Notes: generated by a model from the letters alone, not told the origin. Shown: positions 9,609-22,399, counted from the first letter of the stretch. The stretch is DNA of 64,000 nucleotides from Diphasiastrum complanatum (GCA_029204225.1 CM055111.1:8972188-9036187), one strand, 5' to 3'. A program made the numbers and translations.

Positions 9609-10700
9609 CATACAGGGAGTGTACACAGTACAACATTGCCATTGAAGAGAGCTTCGGGAGAAGTGTCTTCTGAGAGTTCAGAGTTTACGGCGGGTTGAAG
9701 ACGGACGGAGAAACACTGGTGCAAAGAGTTTAGCACACAAAAGCTTGGTGAGCTTGAGACTGTGTGAGGATTCAGAGACAAGGGTTGTCGGCTAAATCAG
9801 GACCCCAGCAAACGGAATTTTGAGATTCCGAAACAGGCTATTTGGTATTTGCAGTCAGTGTGCATTCAATCGGACACAGTTTGACAAACGGATTGAAGCA
9901 TCAGAGTTCTAGAAGTAGGGCGACCTCAAAGCAAGAGGATAGGCCTGTCAGAACACTGTGAATTGGAAGACAAGAACATATTTGTGCGAAAACCCTGGTC
10001 TGGGGTCTGGGAGAGAGGAAGAAAGATGGCTGAGGGATGCCATAGCTAAAACATTGGGAAGAGAGAGGGAAGCTGGCCACGAGCAGGGAGGTTGCGACTC
10101 AGTTCGCTCGTGGAACCAAGCAAATGGCATAGTGTTTCGAAGTGGGTAGCGCTTACAAGACTCTCCATTAGTGCACAAGAGTGTTTAGATCCGTTGGATA
10201 GAGAAATTACAAGATCAACGACTCAGCTCGTGCTATCTAGGAGGGATATCCATAGTTGGATGAGAATCAACCATTAGATGGAGTCTGAAGGGTTGTTGAA
10301 GACGGCCCTGAAGAAGTGAAGTGCATTTTGGCCTTCAACTTCATTAACAATTTTCATACTGAAACTGGAGTTGGGTCCCTTCACAAGTGAAGAGTGAAGT
10401 TTCCTCAAGGTAAAGTAACAGTTCAAAAACAAAGAAAATCCCTATTTTTGGGTCCTTTGCCCGTTTTGACCCAAACGAAAGGTTGTAACCTCCAAAAGAA
10501 GGGCACTCGGACTGTACTTGCAAGTACGGTACAACAAAACAGAGTGATTGCAGTGGAGAAAGTGTTCGGAGTGTGCCAAAAGTGATTTCACCATTCCACT
10601 GGGCACGTAGTTGGGAGTTGACGACTTAGTGCATTTCGGAAGGCGACGCCGATTTGGCTTTCAAATTGGTGTTAGCCTACAACAGAACTTTCAAGCAGTT
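9609..10700 (+). other. Copia 1 untranslated leader
   Basis: About 1.1 kb between the primer site and the gag ATG. It has only short open stretches, with no known protein similarity visible, and is a plausible packaging leader. Confidence 0.5.
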
Positions 10701-10705
10701 TTGCG

Positions 10706-11406
10706 ATGGCAAACATGGGAGAGTCCATTTTGAGTGAAAGTAGTAAATTGGACGGGATTTCCAACTATGCAGTGTGGAAATTCAAAATGAAAAACATACT
10801 GATGGAGAAAGATGTGTGGGAAGTCGTCACAGGTGATGAGAGAAGGCCGCCAAATGAAGCGGATATCAAAGTGTTCGACAAAAAGATGAGGAATGCTTTG
10901 ACCTTCATCAACTTGTCAGTGAAGGATCACATCATTATCCACATTTGTGATGCTGTTACACCCAGACAGGCATGGGATGTGCTAAAGGAGCAATTTGAGA
11001 CGTCAAATCCGTCTAGAATCGTGTTTCTAAAGTCAAAGCTGAATAGTGTCCGCATGGAACAAGGAGAGCACATTCAAACATACATGACCAGAATCAAGAC
11101 AATGAGGGATGAACTGCATTCTATTGGTGAGCGCATACGTGATGTGGAGCTAGTACACAATGCATTGTGTGACATTGTACAACCCTATCAGATGTTTGTG
11201 AGTGGAATAGCATCAAGAGAAAGATTACCAACCTTTAACGAGCTCATAGGAATCTTGATGCAGGAAGAGCAACGACGAGAAATGGTGAAAGCTAGATGTC
11301 AAAATACTGAAGATCAAACACTTGCAACACACCAAAAACGAGGCAAGGGCAAGAGCAAGAAGAAGTCTAAGCAGCAATTTGCCAAGTCTCAGGAGGATGA
11401 GGGATC
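10706..11406 (+). CDS. Copia 1 gag, N-terminal part
   Basis: A continuous frame from ATG 10,706. The protein has the copia gag (UBN2-like) pattern: LDGISNYAVWKFKMKNIL near residue 15, AWDVLKEQFE near 92, HIQTYMTRIKTM near 130, then a lysine-rich end. The frame is cut at 11,406 by the nested element, exactly where the codons resume at 16,318 (E-D-E-G-S joined to S-H-K-T-K). Gag forms the capsid of the virus-like particle. No stop occurs before the insertion. Confidence 0.9.
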
Positions 11407-11871
11407 TGTTGTGGGTATTTCCGACACAATAATGAACAAGTGGGTCCCACCACTTGAAATATTGTTGGCCAAGTTTTACCTAGTGGGCCCCGCCATAGTG
11501 CAGTGTACAGTTAGAATAATAAGTGTGAGGGCACTGGCGTGCTGCATATGTAAGCCCAACCCAATGAGCACGCAAAATGGTTAGGCAGAACTTGAATAAA
11601 AGACTTGGAGCCTTAGTTAGAATAAATTAATTAAAAAGCCCAAAGTCAAGTTCATAAGGTTCTAACTTAAAAGGGAATCTCTCAAACTCACATGAATCAT
11701 GTGAGTTTGGCCCTTTTCCTAATGAACCATTAGATTGAAGTTCAATTAGTTTGAAGGGCTAGGATGCCACTGTAAATAGGCCAATGAGAGCCAAGATGGC
11801 CCTCTCTCCTCAACTATATAAGGAAGCCATTTCCCATTGTACATATCTTCATCTTTTCTCAATAAAGCTCT

Positions 11872-12030
<159 letters not shown>

Positions 12031-12106
12031 AGGTTGATTGGTGCATAGCTATGGGTAGGCACTCGAGCCCCTATAGCCCCAACCATCCTTGGTGAACTCT
12101 CTTCTC

Positions 12107-12121
12107 CCTTTCTCTCTCTCT

Positions 12122-12175
<54 letters not shown>

Positions 12176-12260
12176 CTCCTCTCTCCTCTCTCTAAACTCT
12201 CTCTCCTCTCTCCTCTCTCTCATCACTCCTTCCTCTCTATCTCCCTTCTCTCTCTCTTTC
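12107..12260 (+). repeat. Imperfect (TC)n tract
   Basis: A second CT-rich stretch in the same LTR, interrupted by A residues. The counterpart in the 3' LTR (16,155-16,258) is shorter. Confidence 0.85.
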
Positions 12261-12319
12261 TATGCAGGTGTGCATGGGCGGCTCCCAGTGAACAGACCCC
12301 TATACTACGACGGACTACA

Positions 12320-12334
12320 ATTGGCGCCATTGCC
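12320..12334 (+). other. Nested element primer binding site
   Basis: ATTGGCGCCATTGCC directly follows the 5' LTR. TGGCGCC is a primer-site core seen in many plant gypsy-type elements, which suggests a gypsy rather than copia partner. Confidence 0.6.
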
Positions 12335-12359
12335 TGGGAGCGCCAATGTTGCTCACCAC

Positions 12360-13340
12360 ATAGCTGCTTTTTTTTCTCCACTCTTCTCTACTTCCTCCCC
12401 TCACCTCCTCTTTTTTCCCATTCTTTAAAATCTTCCAAGTCCATTACAAAAAATCCAAGCCCTCAAGGGATTGATTTTGTTTTTTTAAGCTATATATTGT
12501 GTCAGATTTTTTCAAATTGCTCAGTGTTTTTTATTGCCGTAGTCTCAGTTTTGATATGGATCAAGCCTCCTTTTACAAAAAAAAAAAAAAATCTCTCTCT
12601 TTGCTACCGCTCTCTCTTTGCTTCCCCTCCTTTCACCACCCCCTCTCGCTCGCTCGCTCTCTCCCTCCCTCATTTGCTGCTCGCAGCACCACTCCCCCTC
12701 TTGCTCGCACCCCCTGCTCTCTCCTCATCCGCCCTCTTCACCTCCCTTCCCATCCCCTGTCTCGCTCCTCACCCGCTCCCTTCCTCGCTACCACCGTGCT
12801 GCTCCCTCCCCACCCTCCTTCATCGCTCCACCTCCTTCCCCTCTCGTCTGCCTCGCTACCTCCCATTACTCTCTCCCTCCTTGTTGCGATCTCCACTCCC
12901 TCCCCCTTCTCGCTCACTCCCTCCCCCTTCTTGCACCCTCCCTCGCTTGTTGTTCCCCCTCCATGCTCCTCCACTCTTTCCCCCTTCCCCGCTGCTCATC
13001 CCTGCTCGCTCCTTCCTCCTGCTCATTGCCCCCCCCCCCCCCTTCTCGCTCACTCCCTCCCCCTTCCTCCCTCGCTTGTTGTTCCCCCTCCCTGCTCCTC
13101 CACTCCTTCCCCCTTCTCCGCTGCTCATCCATGCTCGTTCCACCTCTACTCCTGCTCGCTCCACCTCTGCCCCCTTCTCGCTTGTTGCCCTTCCCTGTCT
13201 ACTTGCTACTCCACTCCCTTCCACGCTACTCCCTTCTCCGCACCTCCCTGTCCGCTCCTTCACCCCCTGCTCTGCTCGCTCTTCTCCTTAGCCTGCATGC
13301 CTGCCTGCCTGCTCTCTCTCTCCTCCGCTCCCTCCCTCGC
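12360..13340 (+). repeat. Pyrimidine-rich kilobase
   Basis: The + strand is overwhelmingly C and T, with recurring CTCGCTC, CTCCCTC and TGCTCGC words, in the untranslated leader of the nested element. Long Ser/Pro/Leu frames on + and Glu/Gly/Arg frames on - result from this composition and are not genes. Confidence 0.85.
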
Positions 13341-13555
13341 CTGCTGCTCACCTCCCTGCTACTCTCGATCTTTTCCCACACTATCACACTCCAGGAACCC
13401 GCATCCCAAACTATGCTCTCCATTCTCCTGTGTATACCATTCCGTCTCTTCTCCTTTTTTTCGGAGTTGTACTTTTTATTTTTCATTTTTTTAAACTTTT
13501 GACGATCTAGTTACCTTCGCTGGTTATTTTTACCGTAGTCTCTTCTTTTATAAAA

Positions 13556-13832
13556 CAACAAACTTTTGTAGAGGCCTCTGAAGTTCCATCTGAGTCTCAC
13601 TAAGACCAGAACACAGAGATATCTGCAAGAGTTTGTTGTCAAAAAAAAAAAAAAAAAAACCCACAAACTTTTGTAGAGGCCTCTGAATTTCCATCTTAGT
13701 CTCACTAAGACTAGAACACAGAGAAATCTGCAAGAGTTTGTTGTCAAAAAAAAAAATCAACAAACTTTTGTAGAGGCCTTTGAAGTACCATCTTAGTCTC
13801 ACTAAGACCAGGACACAGGAAAATCTGAAGAG
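13556..13832 (+). repeat. Tandem repeat, 3 x about 97 bp
   Basis: Three copies of a unit starting ACAAACTTTTGTAGAGGCC and ending in a poly-A run (13,642; 13,746), the third shortened. A related but weaker two-copy repeat follows at 13,870-14,040 (...GTGACyyTATCTyTGATAGAT). Confidence 0.85.
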
Positions 13833-14388
13833 TTTATTTTTCTATAAAAATAAAGATAAAACTACGAATTGGGCCATTAGCCTCGTTGGGAAGTGACCCT
13901 ATCTCTGATAGATCCTCCCATGACTGTCGAAGGCCCTTTTCTATAAAAAATATTATAAAATCTTTTAGCCCAAGCCTCTTTGGTGAGTGACTTTATCTTT
14001 GATAGATTCCTTCCAAGACTGCCAAGGCTAAAACGAGTTATAGTTGGTATTGAAAAATCCTTCTATAAACTTGCGGAGAGGTGCAGAAAAGTAGTTTTTT
14101 GAAGCAAAACTAACCCTTTGCCAAAAAAAACCTACATAAGTACTTTTCCAATTATCATCCCTCGTCATAAGACTTTCGTTGGAAGGGCATAATTGAATTT
14201 ATTTATAAAATCTACCCTTGCCCAAACCGTGACTACTCTAGACTGAGGAATATTTCTGCTTTTTTTTTCTTCTTCCATCTCCTCATCATCAATTCCCTCG
14301 TATACATTTCAAAAACTGCATCCCCCAATCTCTCTCTCGTACATCACCACACCACTCCATATCATCTTCATCTTGCACACAGCAGGCC

Positions 14389-15396
14389 ATGGCAATTTAT
14401 GAGCAGCTTGCCCAAATCTCAATGCTTTCCGGAGAAACTCTCAAGGGCTACACTACACGATTTGTCAAGATGGCGGGAGATTAAAATTCTGGTCTTTCTA
14501 GTCACCACAAAATGGCATTTTTCTATGCTGGATTACCGCACGAGATCAAGATTGGTATGTCACCCTTTACATCATATACCAGTCCAAACGAACTCTGTAA
14601 GGCGGTCGCTATTGCAGAAGCACAGATCTTGCACACACCATCACAACCCATATCCAACATTCAAATAATCAGGGATGATAGAGCATCTAATCCACAAGAT
14701 GCCACAGACAATGCTAGCCAAAGTACTAGCAACATGGACGATCAGATGCAAGTTGTCAATGACACAGATGAGATGTGCAGTCAATTTGATTACCTCCCAG
14801 AACCACAAATTGCCAATCGGAAGATCCGACCACTGGACTAGTGCCATTATTGTTCTGGAAAACATCCAACACCTCAATGTCCAGTTCGGAATCCAAGATT
14901 ACGAAATCAATCCAATAAGGGAATTCTGGAGATTTGAAATCAATCAACAAATCCCTCATCTATGTCATCTAGCTTGTCATCAGATCACTCCTCCAAAGAA
15001 AATGGATCGGTCTCAGGGCTTTTAGAATTTTCTCTAGTGGCTAGGCAAGGTTCGGTGGGAGTATTGGTTATATCAGCGAGTGGACTATCCCAGGCAGGGG
15101 AAGTTCAAACTGTCTCACCACTATATTACGTGGAAGGGATCAAAGGACACCTGATACCGGTGTACGCGCATCAACTGAGAGGTGACGGAATCTTACACAC
15201 GGTACGGTGTTTCGGATGTGGAGGTAAACATCGTAGATCAGAATGCCCACACCGAAATGATCTGTCCTCCTTTTATCCTTATCCATTATATCAGCAAGAC
15301 TTATTTTGGGATCCTCAGATGGCATACCTCGACTACCCAATTGTCAATAAACAAGGCTATCCAGAATGGCCACCAGACCCTTATGGGTATTATTGA
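14389..15396 (+). pseudogene. Nested element gag with zinc knuckle
   Basis: From ATG 14,389 the frame reads MAIYEQLAQISMLSGETLKG, then Y-T-T-R-F-V-K-M-A-G, a gypsy-gag-like pattern, followed after a stop by MAFFYAGLPHEIKIG. Several frame changes later CFGCGGKHRRSEC gives a CX2CX3HX4C knuckle, one residue short of the usual CX2CX4HX4C. The end is proline and tyrosine rich. It would encode a capsid/nucleocapsid protein only. Three or more breaks mean it is not intact. Confidence 0.65.
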
Positions 15397-15586
15397 AAAT
15401 TTGGCAAGTCCAAGTTCTTGCTGATTGCCATCATCCAATAAAGCCTCAGGTTTTACGTAAGCGAATTTTATCCACGCTTTTCCTAAAGCACCCATGTCCC
15501 AGCAATAAAGGAACCGACAACAGTGCCCCTTCACGACAGTTGCAGCCTAGTGCCGAGGGACCGGCACTACTTTGGGCCATGGACCC

Positions 15587-16317
15587 TGTTGTGAGTATTT
15601 CCTGCACAATAATGAACAAGTGGGTCCCACCACTTGAAATACTGTTGGCCAAGCCTTACCTAGTGGGCCCCGCCACAGTGCAGTGTACAATTAGAATAAT
15701 AAGTATGAGGGCACTGGCGTCCTGCGTGTGTAAGCCCAACCCAATGAGCACGCAAAATGGTTAGGTAGAACTTGAATAAAAGACTTGGGGCCTTAGTTAG
15801 AATAAATTAATTAAAAAGCCCAAAGTCAAGTTCATAAGGTTCTAACTTAAAAGGGAATCTCTCAAACTCACATGAATCATGTGAGTTTGGCCCTTTTCCT
15901 AATTAACCATTAGATTGAAGTTCAATTAGTTTGAAGGGCTAGGATGCCATTGTAAATAGGCCAATGAGAGCCAAGATGGTCCTCTCTCCTCAACTGTATA
16001 AGGAGGCCATTTCTCATTGTACATATCTTCATCTTTTCTCAATAAAGCTCTCCTTCTAGCTCTCTCTCTCTCTCTCTTTCCAAGGTTGATTGGTGCATAG
16101 CTATGGGTAGGCGCTCGAGCCCCTATAGCCCCAAGAATCCTTGGTGAACTCTCTTCTCTCTTTCTCTCTGTCTCTACTCTCTCTCTCTCTCTAAACTCTC
16201 TCTCCTCTCTCCTCTCTCTCATCACTCATTCCTCTCTATCTCCCTTCTCTCTCTCTTGTTATGCAGGTGTGCACAGGCGGCTCCCAGTGAACGGACCCCT
16301 ATACTACGAGGACTACA
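15587..16317 (+). repeat. Nested element 3' LTR
   Basis: Starts TGTTGTGAGTATT and ends GGACTACA, followed by the GGATC target duplication. It is nearly identical to the 5' LTR outside the microsatellites. Confidence 0.85.
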
Positions 16318-16920
16318 GGATCTTCCCATAAGACCAAGAAGAAAGACAAGTGCTTCCATTGTGGTAAAAAGGGCCATTGGAAGAGTGAATGTTGCAAATT
16401 CCTATCGGAACAAGGCAAGGGGAAACCAAAACAAGCAGGTAACCTTGTCGATGAGGGTGAAATTGAAGATTCTAGCATCTTCATATCTGCATTGTCATCT
16501 AATCAAGATGATCAAGCATGGTATATTGACTCGGGAGCCACAAGATACATGACATGTAACAAGAATTGGTTTAGTAGCTTGAAAGTGTTGGATAATGGAA
16601 CGTCCGTTTCACAAACAAATGGTGAGGTGTGCATGATCAAGGGGATAGGCACCGTTTCAATCCAACTACCTGATGGCAAAAGCAAGATGATCAGAGAGGT
16701 ACTTTACGTACCAGGTTTGAAGAAAAATCTACTTTCTGTTGGAGTCATTACTGATCAAAAGTTGAAAGTAGAATTCGCCCATGATCGTTGCTTTGTGAAG
16801 GATGTGAACCAAAAGTTCAAAGTTATTGCGGATGGAGTAAGGGAGCCCAATATTGTACAGGTTGAATGCTACAATCAAGGGGCAACATGGACTTGTATCG
16901 TCCATTCCATTGCAAAGTAA
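16318..16920 (+). CDS. Copia 1 gag zinc knuckle and protease
   Basis: This resumes the gag frame after the nested element. CFHCGKKGHWKSEC is a canonical CX2CX4HX4C knuckle. WYIDSGATRYM follows, the aspartic protease active site (copia pattern D-S-G-A-T/S), then YVPGLKKNLLSVG, the conserved end of copia protease. The frame is open to the TAA at 16,918-16,920, just before the integrase HHCC region (LWHKRLGH), so that stop or a frame change is a lesion. Confidence 0.88.
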   Translation, partial: GSSHKTKKKDKCFHCGKKGHWKSECCKFLSEQGKGKPKQAGNLVDEGEIEDSSIFISALSSNQDDQAWYIDSGATRYMTCNKNWFSSLKVLDNGTSVSQTNGEVCMIKGIGTVSIQLPDGKSKMIREVLYVPGLKKNLLSVGVITDQKLKVEFAHDRCFVKDVNQKFKVIADGVREPNIVQVECYNQGATWTCIVHSIAK

Positions 16921-18135
16921 GTTGTGGCATAAGAGGCTTGGTCACTTGAACTTGGAAAGCCTTAGTTTGATGAGAAAATTGGAGATGGTAACAAGATTGC
17001 CTAACATAGAAGATCACCTGAAATGAATGTGCGAATCTTGTGTATATGAGAAGCAGCATCGAGAGAAGTTCAATAAAGGGGGTGTTGCAAGAGCAAAGAA
17101 CATCTTGGATTTAATCCACACGGGCCTATGAGGACCATGTCCTTAGGTAAAGCCTTCTATTTCATGACCTTTATTGATGATATGTCACGTAAGACGTGGA
17201 TCTACTTCTTGAAGAAGAAATCAGATGCATTTGACAACTTCAAGAGCTTCAAAGCATTGGTCAAAAATCAGACAGGTAGGAAGATCAGAGTCCTAAGATC
17301 AGATTGTGGAGGTCAGTACAAGTCTAATGACTTCAATGATCTTTGTAATCAATGTGGGATTAAAAGACAATTTACGCAAGCTCATACTCCTCCTCTCAAT
17401 GGTGCAGCTGAGCGCAAGAATCGTACAATTGTGGAAAGTGCCAGATCTATGCTAGCTGAGATGAGACTACAGAAAGATTTTTGGTCAGAAGCATGCAGTA
17501 CGGCAGTCTATCTTCAAAATAGAAGTCCTACCATTGCCATACCAAAGATAGCACCTGAGGAAGCATTCACGAAGAAGAAGCCAAAGGTGAACCACTTGCG
17601 AATCTTTGGATGTAAGGTCTTTGTACACGTTCCTAAGGAAGAGAGACATAAACTTGATGTAAAAGCTATCAAGTCTATATTTCTAGGATATGATGATCGT
17701 GTGAAGGGCTATAGATGTTCTGATCCAGTGGAAAACAAAATCCATGTAAGTCGTGATGTTATCTTTTATGAATCCAAGATGTATGAAGACGAGGATGCTG
17801 AGAAGATAGATACATCCAGTGGGAAAGATGGTATAGTGAGGATACCTCTTGATGATGATCCATTCATTGACCTTCCAAGTGATGAAAAAGAGGATACATC
17901 TCAAGATACTACTACTCAACCTCAAGAGACAGGTTGGAGAGGTAGGGACAAACCTTTTGGTGCAAGAAGGATTGAAGTTGCAGGTGACAAATGCAAGGAG
18001 AATGATGTACCGTGGGATACATTTTCACTAGGAAGCCGATCACCTGACAGGAAGCTCCCTAAGTGGTTTGAGAGATTGTTGGAGAGCCGTGACATGGATG
18101 ACTTTCCAGGATCATCTAGCCAAAGAGAGCTATGA
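16921..18135 (+). pseudogene. Copia 1 integrase
   Basis: The HHCC zinc region starts W-H-K-R-L-G-H-L and includes CESCVYEKQHREKF, with a stop near 17,026 and a frame break near 17,130. The catalytic core is open from 17,128: FIDDMSRKTW, LRSDCGGQYKS (DG changed to DC), NGAAERKNRTIVE (catalytic Glu). The C-terminal region has FGCKVFVHVPKEERHK and the GYRCSDPV...SRDVIF block. It inserts the cDNA into the genome. The stops make it non-functional. Confidence 0.85.
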
Positions 18136-19745
18136 AGATTAACAAGAGAGAAGACACAACCTGAAAGGTATAAAGCAAATTATGCTCTCCTATCTAGCAT
18201 TATTCAAAGCAAAGAACCTTCGACTTATGGTGAAGCGAAGGATGATGACATTTGGTTCAAGGCCATGGGAGAGGAGATGGAGTCAATTGCTAAGCATAGC
18301 ACATGGGACTTAGTAGAACCACCAGTTGGCAAGAAACCCATTGGTTGCAAATGGGTATACAGGACTAAGTATCATGTAGATTGCAGTATAGCAAAGCACA
18401 AGGCAAGATTGGTGATCAAAGGGTATGCACAAAGTAAAGGCATCGACTATGAGGAGACCTTTGCGCCGGTATGTAAGTGGAATACTCTACATCTACTTGT
18501 TGCTTTAGCTTCACATTTTGGTTGGCCTTTGCATCAGATGGATGTGAAATCTGCTTTTCTAAATGGTGAGTTAGAAGAAGAGGTGTTCATGGATCAACCT
18601 AAAGGCTTTGTAACAAAGGGTTAGGAAAATAAAGTATGTCGCTTGAAGAAAGCACTTTATGGTCTTAAACAGGCACCACGTGCGTGGTATAGCAGGATTG
18701 ACGCCTACTTTCGTTCAAAGGGAATGGTGAGAACACACTCTGATCTAAATCTATATGTCTTATGCTTTGATGGCATGGTTGCTTTGATTGCTCTTTATGT
18801 TGATGACTTGATTATTACGGGAAATAATCAAGAGCTGATAGATATGATCAAGAAAGACCTCATGGAACAATTCGAGATGACAGATCTCAGTCTGATGCAT
18901 TATTGCCTTGGAGTAGAGGTGTGGCAAAAAGGACACGAAGTGGGTTTAACACAGGTGAAGTATGTTAAAGAGTTGCTGCACAAGTTTAGGTTGCAAGATT
19001 GCAAACCAGTGAATACTCCTATTGAACCAGGTAAAAAGCTTTCTAAGCTTGATGAGTCACAGTCATTTGATGCAACATTGTATAGGTAGTTAGTAGGGAG
19101 CTTGATTTACCTTACCACGACTAGACCAGATATATGCTATGTTGTTGTCATTGTAAGTCAGTTTATGGCAGCACCTATGGAAACACATTGGAAGGCAGCT
19201 AAACGCATTTTGCGTTATGTGAAAGGCACTTCAGAGTATGGCTTGATATATAGGAGGCATGATGGTTTACCTGAGTTGTGTGGCTATGTGGATCCGAATT
19301 GGCGAGGTGACTATGATGATCGTAGATCCACCATAGGGTATGTATTCCAGTTTTGTGGTAGTTGCTTTTCCTGGTCTAGTAAGAAGCAAAGTACAATTGC
19401 TCTTTCCACCACATAAGCAGAGTATAAGGCAATGTGTAGTGCAACAAGAAGCTATATGGTTGAGACAGATCTTGGGAGAAGTTGGCATGAAGCAAAAAAA
19501 TTTCCACGACATTACATAGCGACAGTCAGAGTGGCATTCAACTAGCAAAGAGTCCAGTGTTCCATGCGAGAACTAAACACATTGAGATTCAGTACCACTT
19601 TATACGTGAGAGGCTGCTGAGCCATGAAATTCATGTTGTTCATTGTAGCACAGAAGAACAACTAGCTAATATTTTCACTAAGCCACTTGTTGGAAAAAAG
19701 TTTGATAAGTTTAGATCAAAGCTTTATGTACTTAAATTTTGTTAA
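18136..19745 (+). pseudogene. Copia 1 reverse transcriptase and RNase H
   Basis: RT motifs appear in order: CKWVYRTKY, ARLVIKGYAQ, MDVKSAFLNGELEE, LKKALYGLKQAPRAWY, ALYVDDLIITG (YVDD active site), then YLTTTRPDICYVV. RNase H follows (YVDPNWRGDYDDRRSTIGY, then SSKKQ and ALSTT). In-frame stops occur at about 18,622, 19,087 and 19,414. The gene order integrase-RT places it in Ty1/copia. Confidence 0.9.
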
Positions 19746-19783
19746 CTTTAAAGCTATGTATATGACTGTATAAAGTAGACTCT

Positions 19784-19797
19784 ACTTTAAGGGAGAG
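19784..19797 (+). other. Copia 1 polypurine tract
   Basis: A TTTAAGGGAGAGAG tract directly before the 3' LTR, the usual primer for plus-strand synthesis. Confidence 0.75.
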
Positions 19798-20069
19798 AGT
19801 TAGAATTAAAGTAGAATCATTGTGCTACTGTACTATGGGTCCTATCAGTTGATAAGGATCAGTTGGCCTCGCCACGAGGCAAGTCGACGGGACACACGTC
19901 CCGCCCACGGCAACCTGGGTCATGCATGGGTTGCCTGAGTGAACAACTATATGTACAATGTAATTTCGTTTTGAGAAATACAGTTGCTATGTGAGCTTGC
20001 TGTGGAGAGTGTTTTCTGTCTGTGTTATTGTGTAGCATGATTTGTGTTCCTATACAAAGCAAATTCTAA
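19798..20069 (+). repeat. Copia 1 3' LTR
   Basis: Matches the 5' LTR; about 15 bp longer through a local indel (TTTGAGAAATACAGTTG near 19,970). Ends ATTCTAA, followed by GTATT. Confidence 0.88.
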
Positions 20070-20074
20070 GTATT

Positions 20075-20700
20075 CCGACGTCCCAAATTAGGTAAAAAAG
20101 AAATGAGAAAATGCGTAAAAAACAGCGCACGCATTTTTATCGGGCTGTTCTTGAAGTTGGGTATTGGAGAAGGGATGTTCATGAATTGTTTTTGAAACAA
20201 TATTTTTGAGTTGCATTCAATATTTTGATCAAACAACAAGTTAAGCATGAGGTACTTTCCATTCTATATTTTATTGCATTGCTTCATGTCCATTATGAAT
20301 GACAATACTTTATTGCATTGCTTTATGCACATCATAAATTTCATTGAGATTTGTATATATGATATTGACTGTTGTATATATGATATTGACAGTTGTTCCG
20401 ACATTGCGCATGGTTTTAAATTCTTAGTTGGTTATTACGTCAATCCACATCTCGAAATTCCACATTGCAATTTTTGAAAAAAGGACATTGCACATATAAA
20501 AGCAATGGCAATATAGCACGATCATTTGTAATAATAATATTTTCATAATATCAATCAATGTATTACAAAATTGGTACTTTAATGTCACATGAGTCTTTCT
20601 AGATCTAACATCAACTAGAATTTATAAACCTAATCTACTTGTCATCGTCGTGATGTCCAATCTGACACAAGCAAACAAACTACATTAATATTAAATGCTT
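20075..20700. other. CACTA-like continuation, no gene
   Basis: Starts with CCGACGTCCC, the block seen at 8.94-9.33 kb, then AT-rich sequence without a gene. A short repeat (TTTATTGCATTGCTT...) occurs twice at 20,269-20,325. Confidence 0.4.
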
Positions 20701-20759
20701 GATCATATTGAATTAAATAAAATTGATGTCGTAATACAAACCACATTAGTATGAATACA

Positions 20760-21611
20760 AAAACTAGTACTTACGTTTGGAGGATGACCCTCGCTCTTTA
20801 GTTTGTCAACTAATGCGTCGTATGCTTCTCTAAAGGCAAATTCGTATTCCTCCTTAGTTGGCAGTCCGCCAACTATCCATGCATTCAATTTAAGTTGAAT
20901 TTAATTTAGGGCTACGTTGGAGTAGCTAGTCATAATGCATATCTAAAATTAAAAGCATATGAAATCAAAGATAGACTATAAGAGTTGTAAGTTACTTACC
21001 ATGCTTGCTTGCAATCCCGTCTTTCCACTCGAGCCCAATCTAGGATTGCCTATCTCATGCATCCTAGCGGCCGTAGCGTCTTTTTGGATCTTGTATTTAT
21101 CTGGTGTTCGTTCATCCGCTTTTACACGGTTCCAATCATTTCTTGAAGACCAAGAGGGTTTGGATTGCCCGTCCCTATAAGCTCGTCGTGCCATATCATG
21201 ATGATGCCTAATCCATAAGCTCATATGCTTATGAATTTTCTTCTCCTCGAATTTCTCTTCTTGTTGAAAGTTGTCACGAAGGGTACCAATAACCTATCGT
21301 TTATCGGTGGCAGGTTGTTCGGCCCATTTACTAAACAATCTGTCACCAAAATGGCATTGGCATAAAGAATAGAGCCGGTCCAAAACCACCCTCTCTTTTT
21401 TGTTGGCAATTATATTACCTTGAACATCCATGTCATAATAAAGATTAGTGGATGACTCTTTGGTGGGGGCGGGAGCCACGGTCGCTTATGAGAGACCACC
21501 CTCATCTCGGCTAAGCAGACTTTGTAGTTCTACTTTTCGCTCATGAGTTAATGATTCATATGGATTTTTAACATAGTCTCCCGAGCTTTCACCACTGCCT
21601 GACCCCGACAT
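20760..21611 (-). pseudogene. Ptta/En/Spm-type transposase gene
   Basis: Minus-strand exons: the start at 21,611 (MSGSGSGESSGDYVKNPYES), a part with W-A-E-Q-P-A-T-D-K-R, then KHMSLWIRHHHDMARRAYRD, W-N-R-V-K-A-D-E-R-T-P-D-K-Y, R-M-H-E-I-G-N-P-R-L-G-S-S-G-K-T-G and, after an intron (about 21,000-20,890), GLPTKEEYEFAFREAYDALV. This is the known plant transposase (Ptta/En/Spm) family pattern, found as a companion gene in CACTA elements. In-frame stops at 21,487 and 21,298 and splice-dependent frames show decay. The second transposase gene (TNPD-like) is not visible. Confidence 0.75.
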
Positions 21612-21779
21612 GATTACTACATTCATAAATATACAATACATTACAATAAACCCTAATATATTGAAATGAAGTAGAAAAGAAAATCGACTACAGAACTTTA
21701 ATGCATATTGGAGTGGGACTTTCATACTTGTTTTAACAAAAGAAGAGAGATATGCGTGTAGAGCATGCACCAAGATGCA

Positions 21780-22380
21780 AAAGAATCATATAAGCGACAA
21801 CATATAAGAATAGTACTATCCAAAAATTAAAATATTAGAATCATACAATAATTTCATGTTATTTGTGTTTTGTACTTATGCATATATGCAGTTTATCAAA
21901 ATACTTTCGTGTCATTGAATAAATCTCCTTTTAAATCTTTGTTAGGTCAAATGTAAAAACATTTCTTCACTTGTTGAATGTATGACCTTTACTTGGTGTT
22001 TCAGAATCAAAAGTTGATTTGAAAATATATTTCAGAAGATATTAGCAGACATCATTCACATATGAAAGCTCAATATCACATAATCAACAAGGCCATATAC
22101 AAGAAAAATTTCATGTATTAAGATCTTCGTGTAATCGTTGTGCCATTTCCAAATCTTGTTGGGATTCTAGGCCATGCCTACTAAGCCTAGTAGCGTCAAA
22201 TAATCGACACGCCATTGTAATTTAATATTAACATGACAAGGACTCTACTTTTAGAATAATTCAAAAAAAACTTGAAAGCGTTTTGCACTTACCTTCGACC
22301 GATTCTCTTCGATCGTTTTGACTTAGGTTGTGCTTTTGCAACGTCCTATCTATGGATGTCTATAGCAAGCTTTTGGTCAC
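21780..22380. other. No gene seen
   Basis: AT-rich, no coding frame of note. It lies between the En/Spm-type gene and the next minus-strand reading frame. Confidence 0.4.
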
Positions 22381-22399
22381 CGAGCTGTTGTTTGAGGTC

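Noticed and set aside
12089-13502. Several 300-400-residue Ser/Pro/Leu-rich frames and Glu/Gly-rich reverse frames
   Set aside because: Three overlapping frames are open at once because the DNA is almost pure pyrimidine. No start context or domain.
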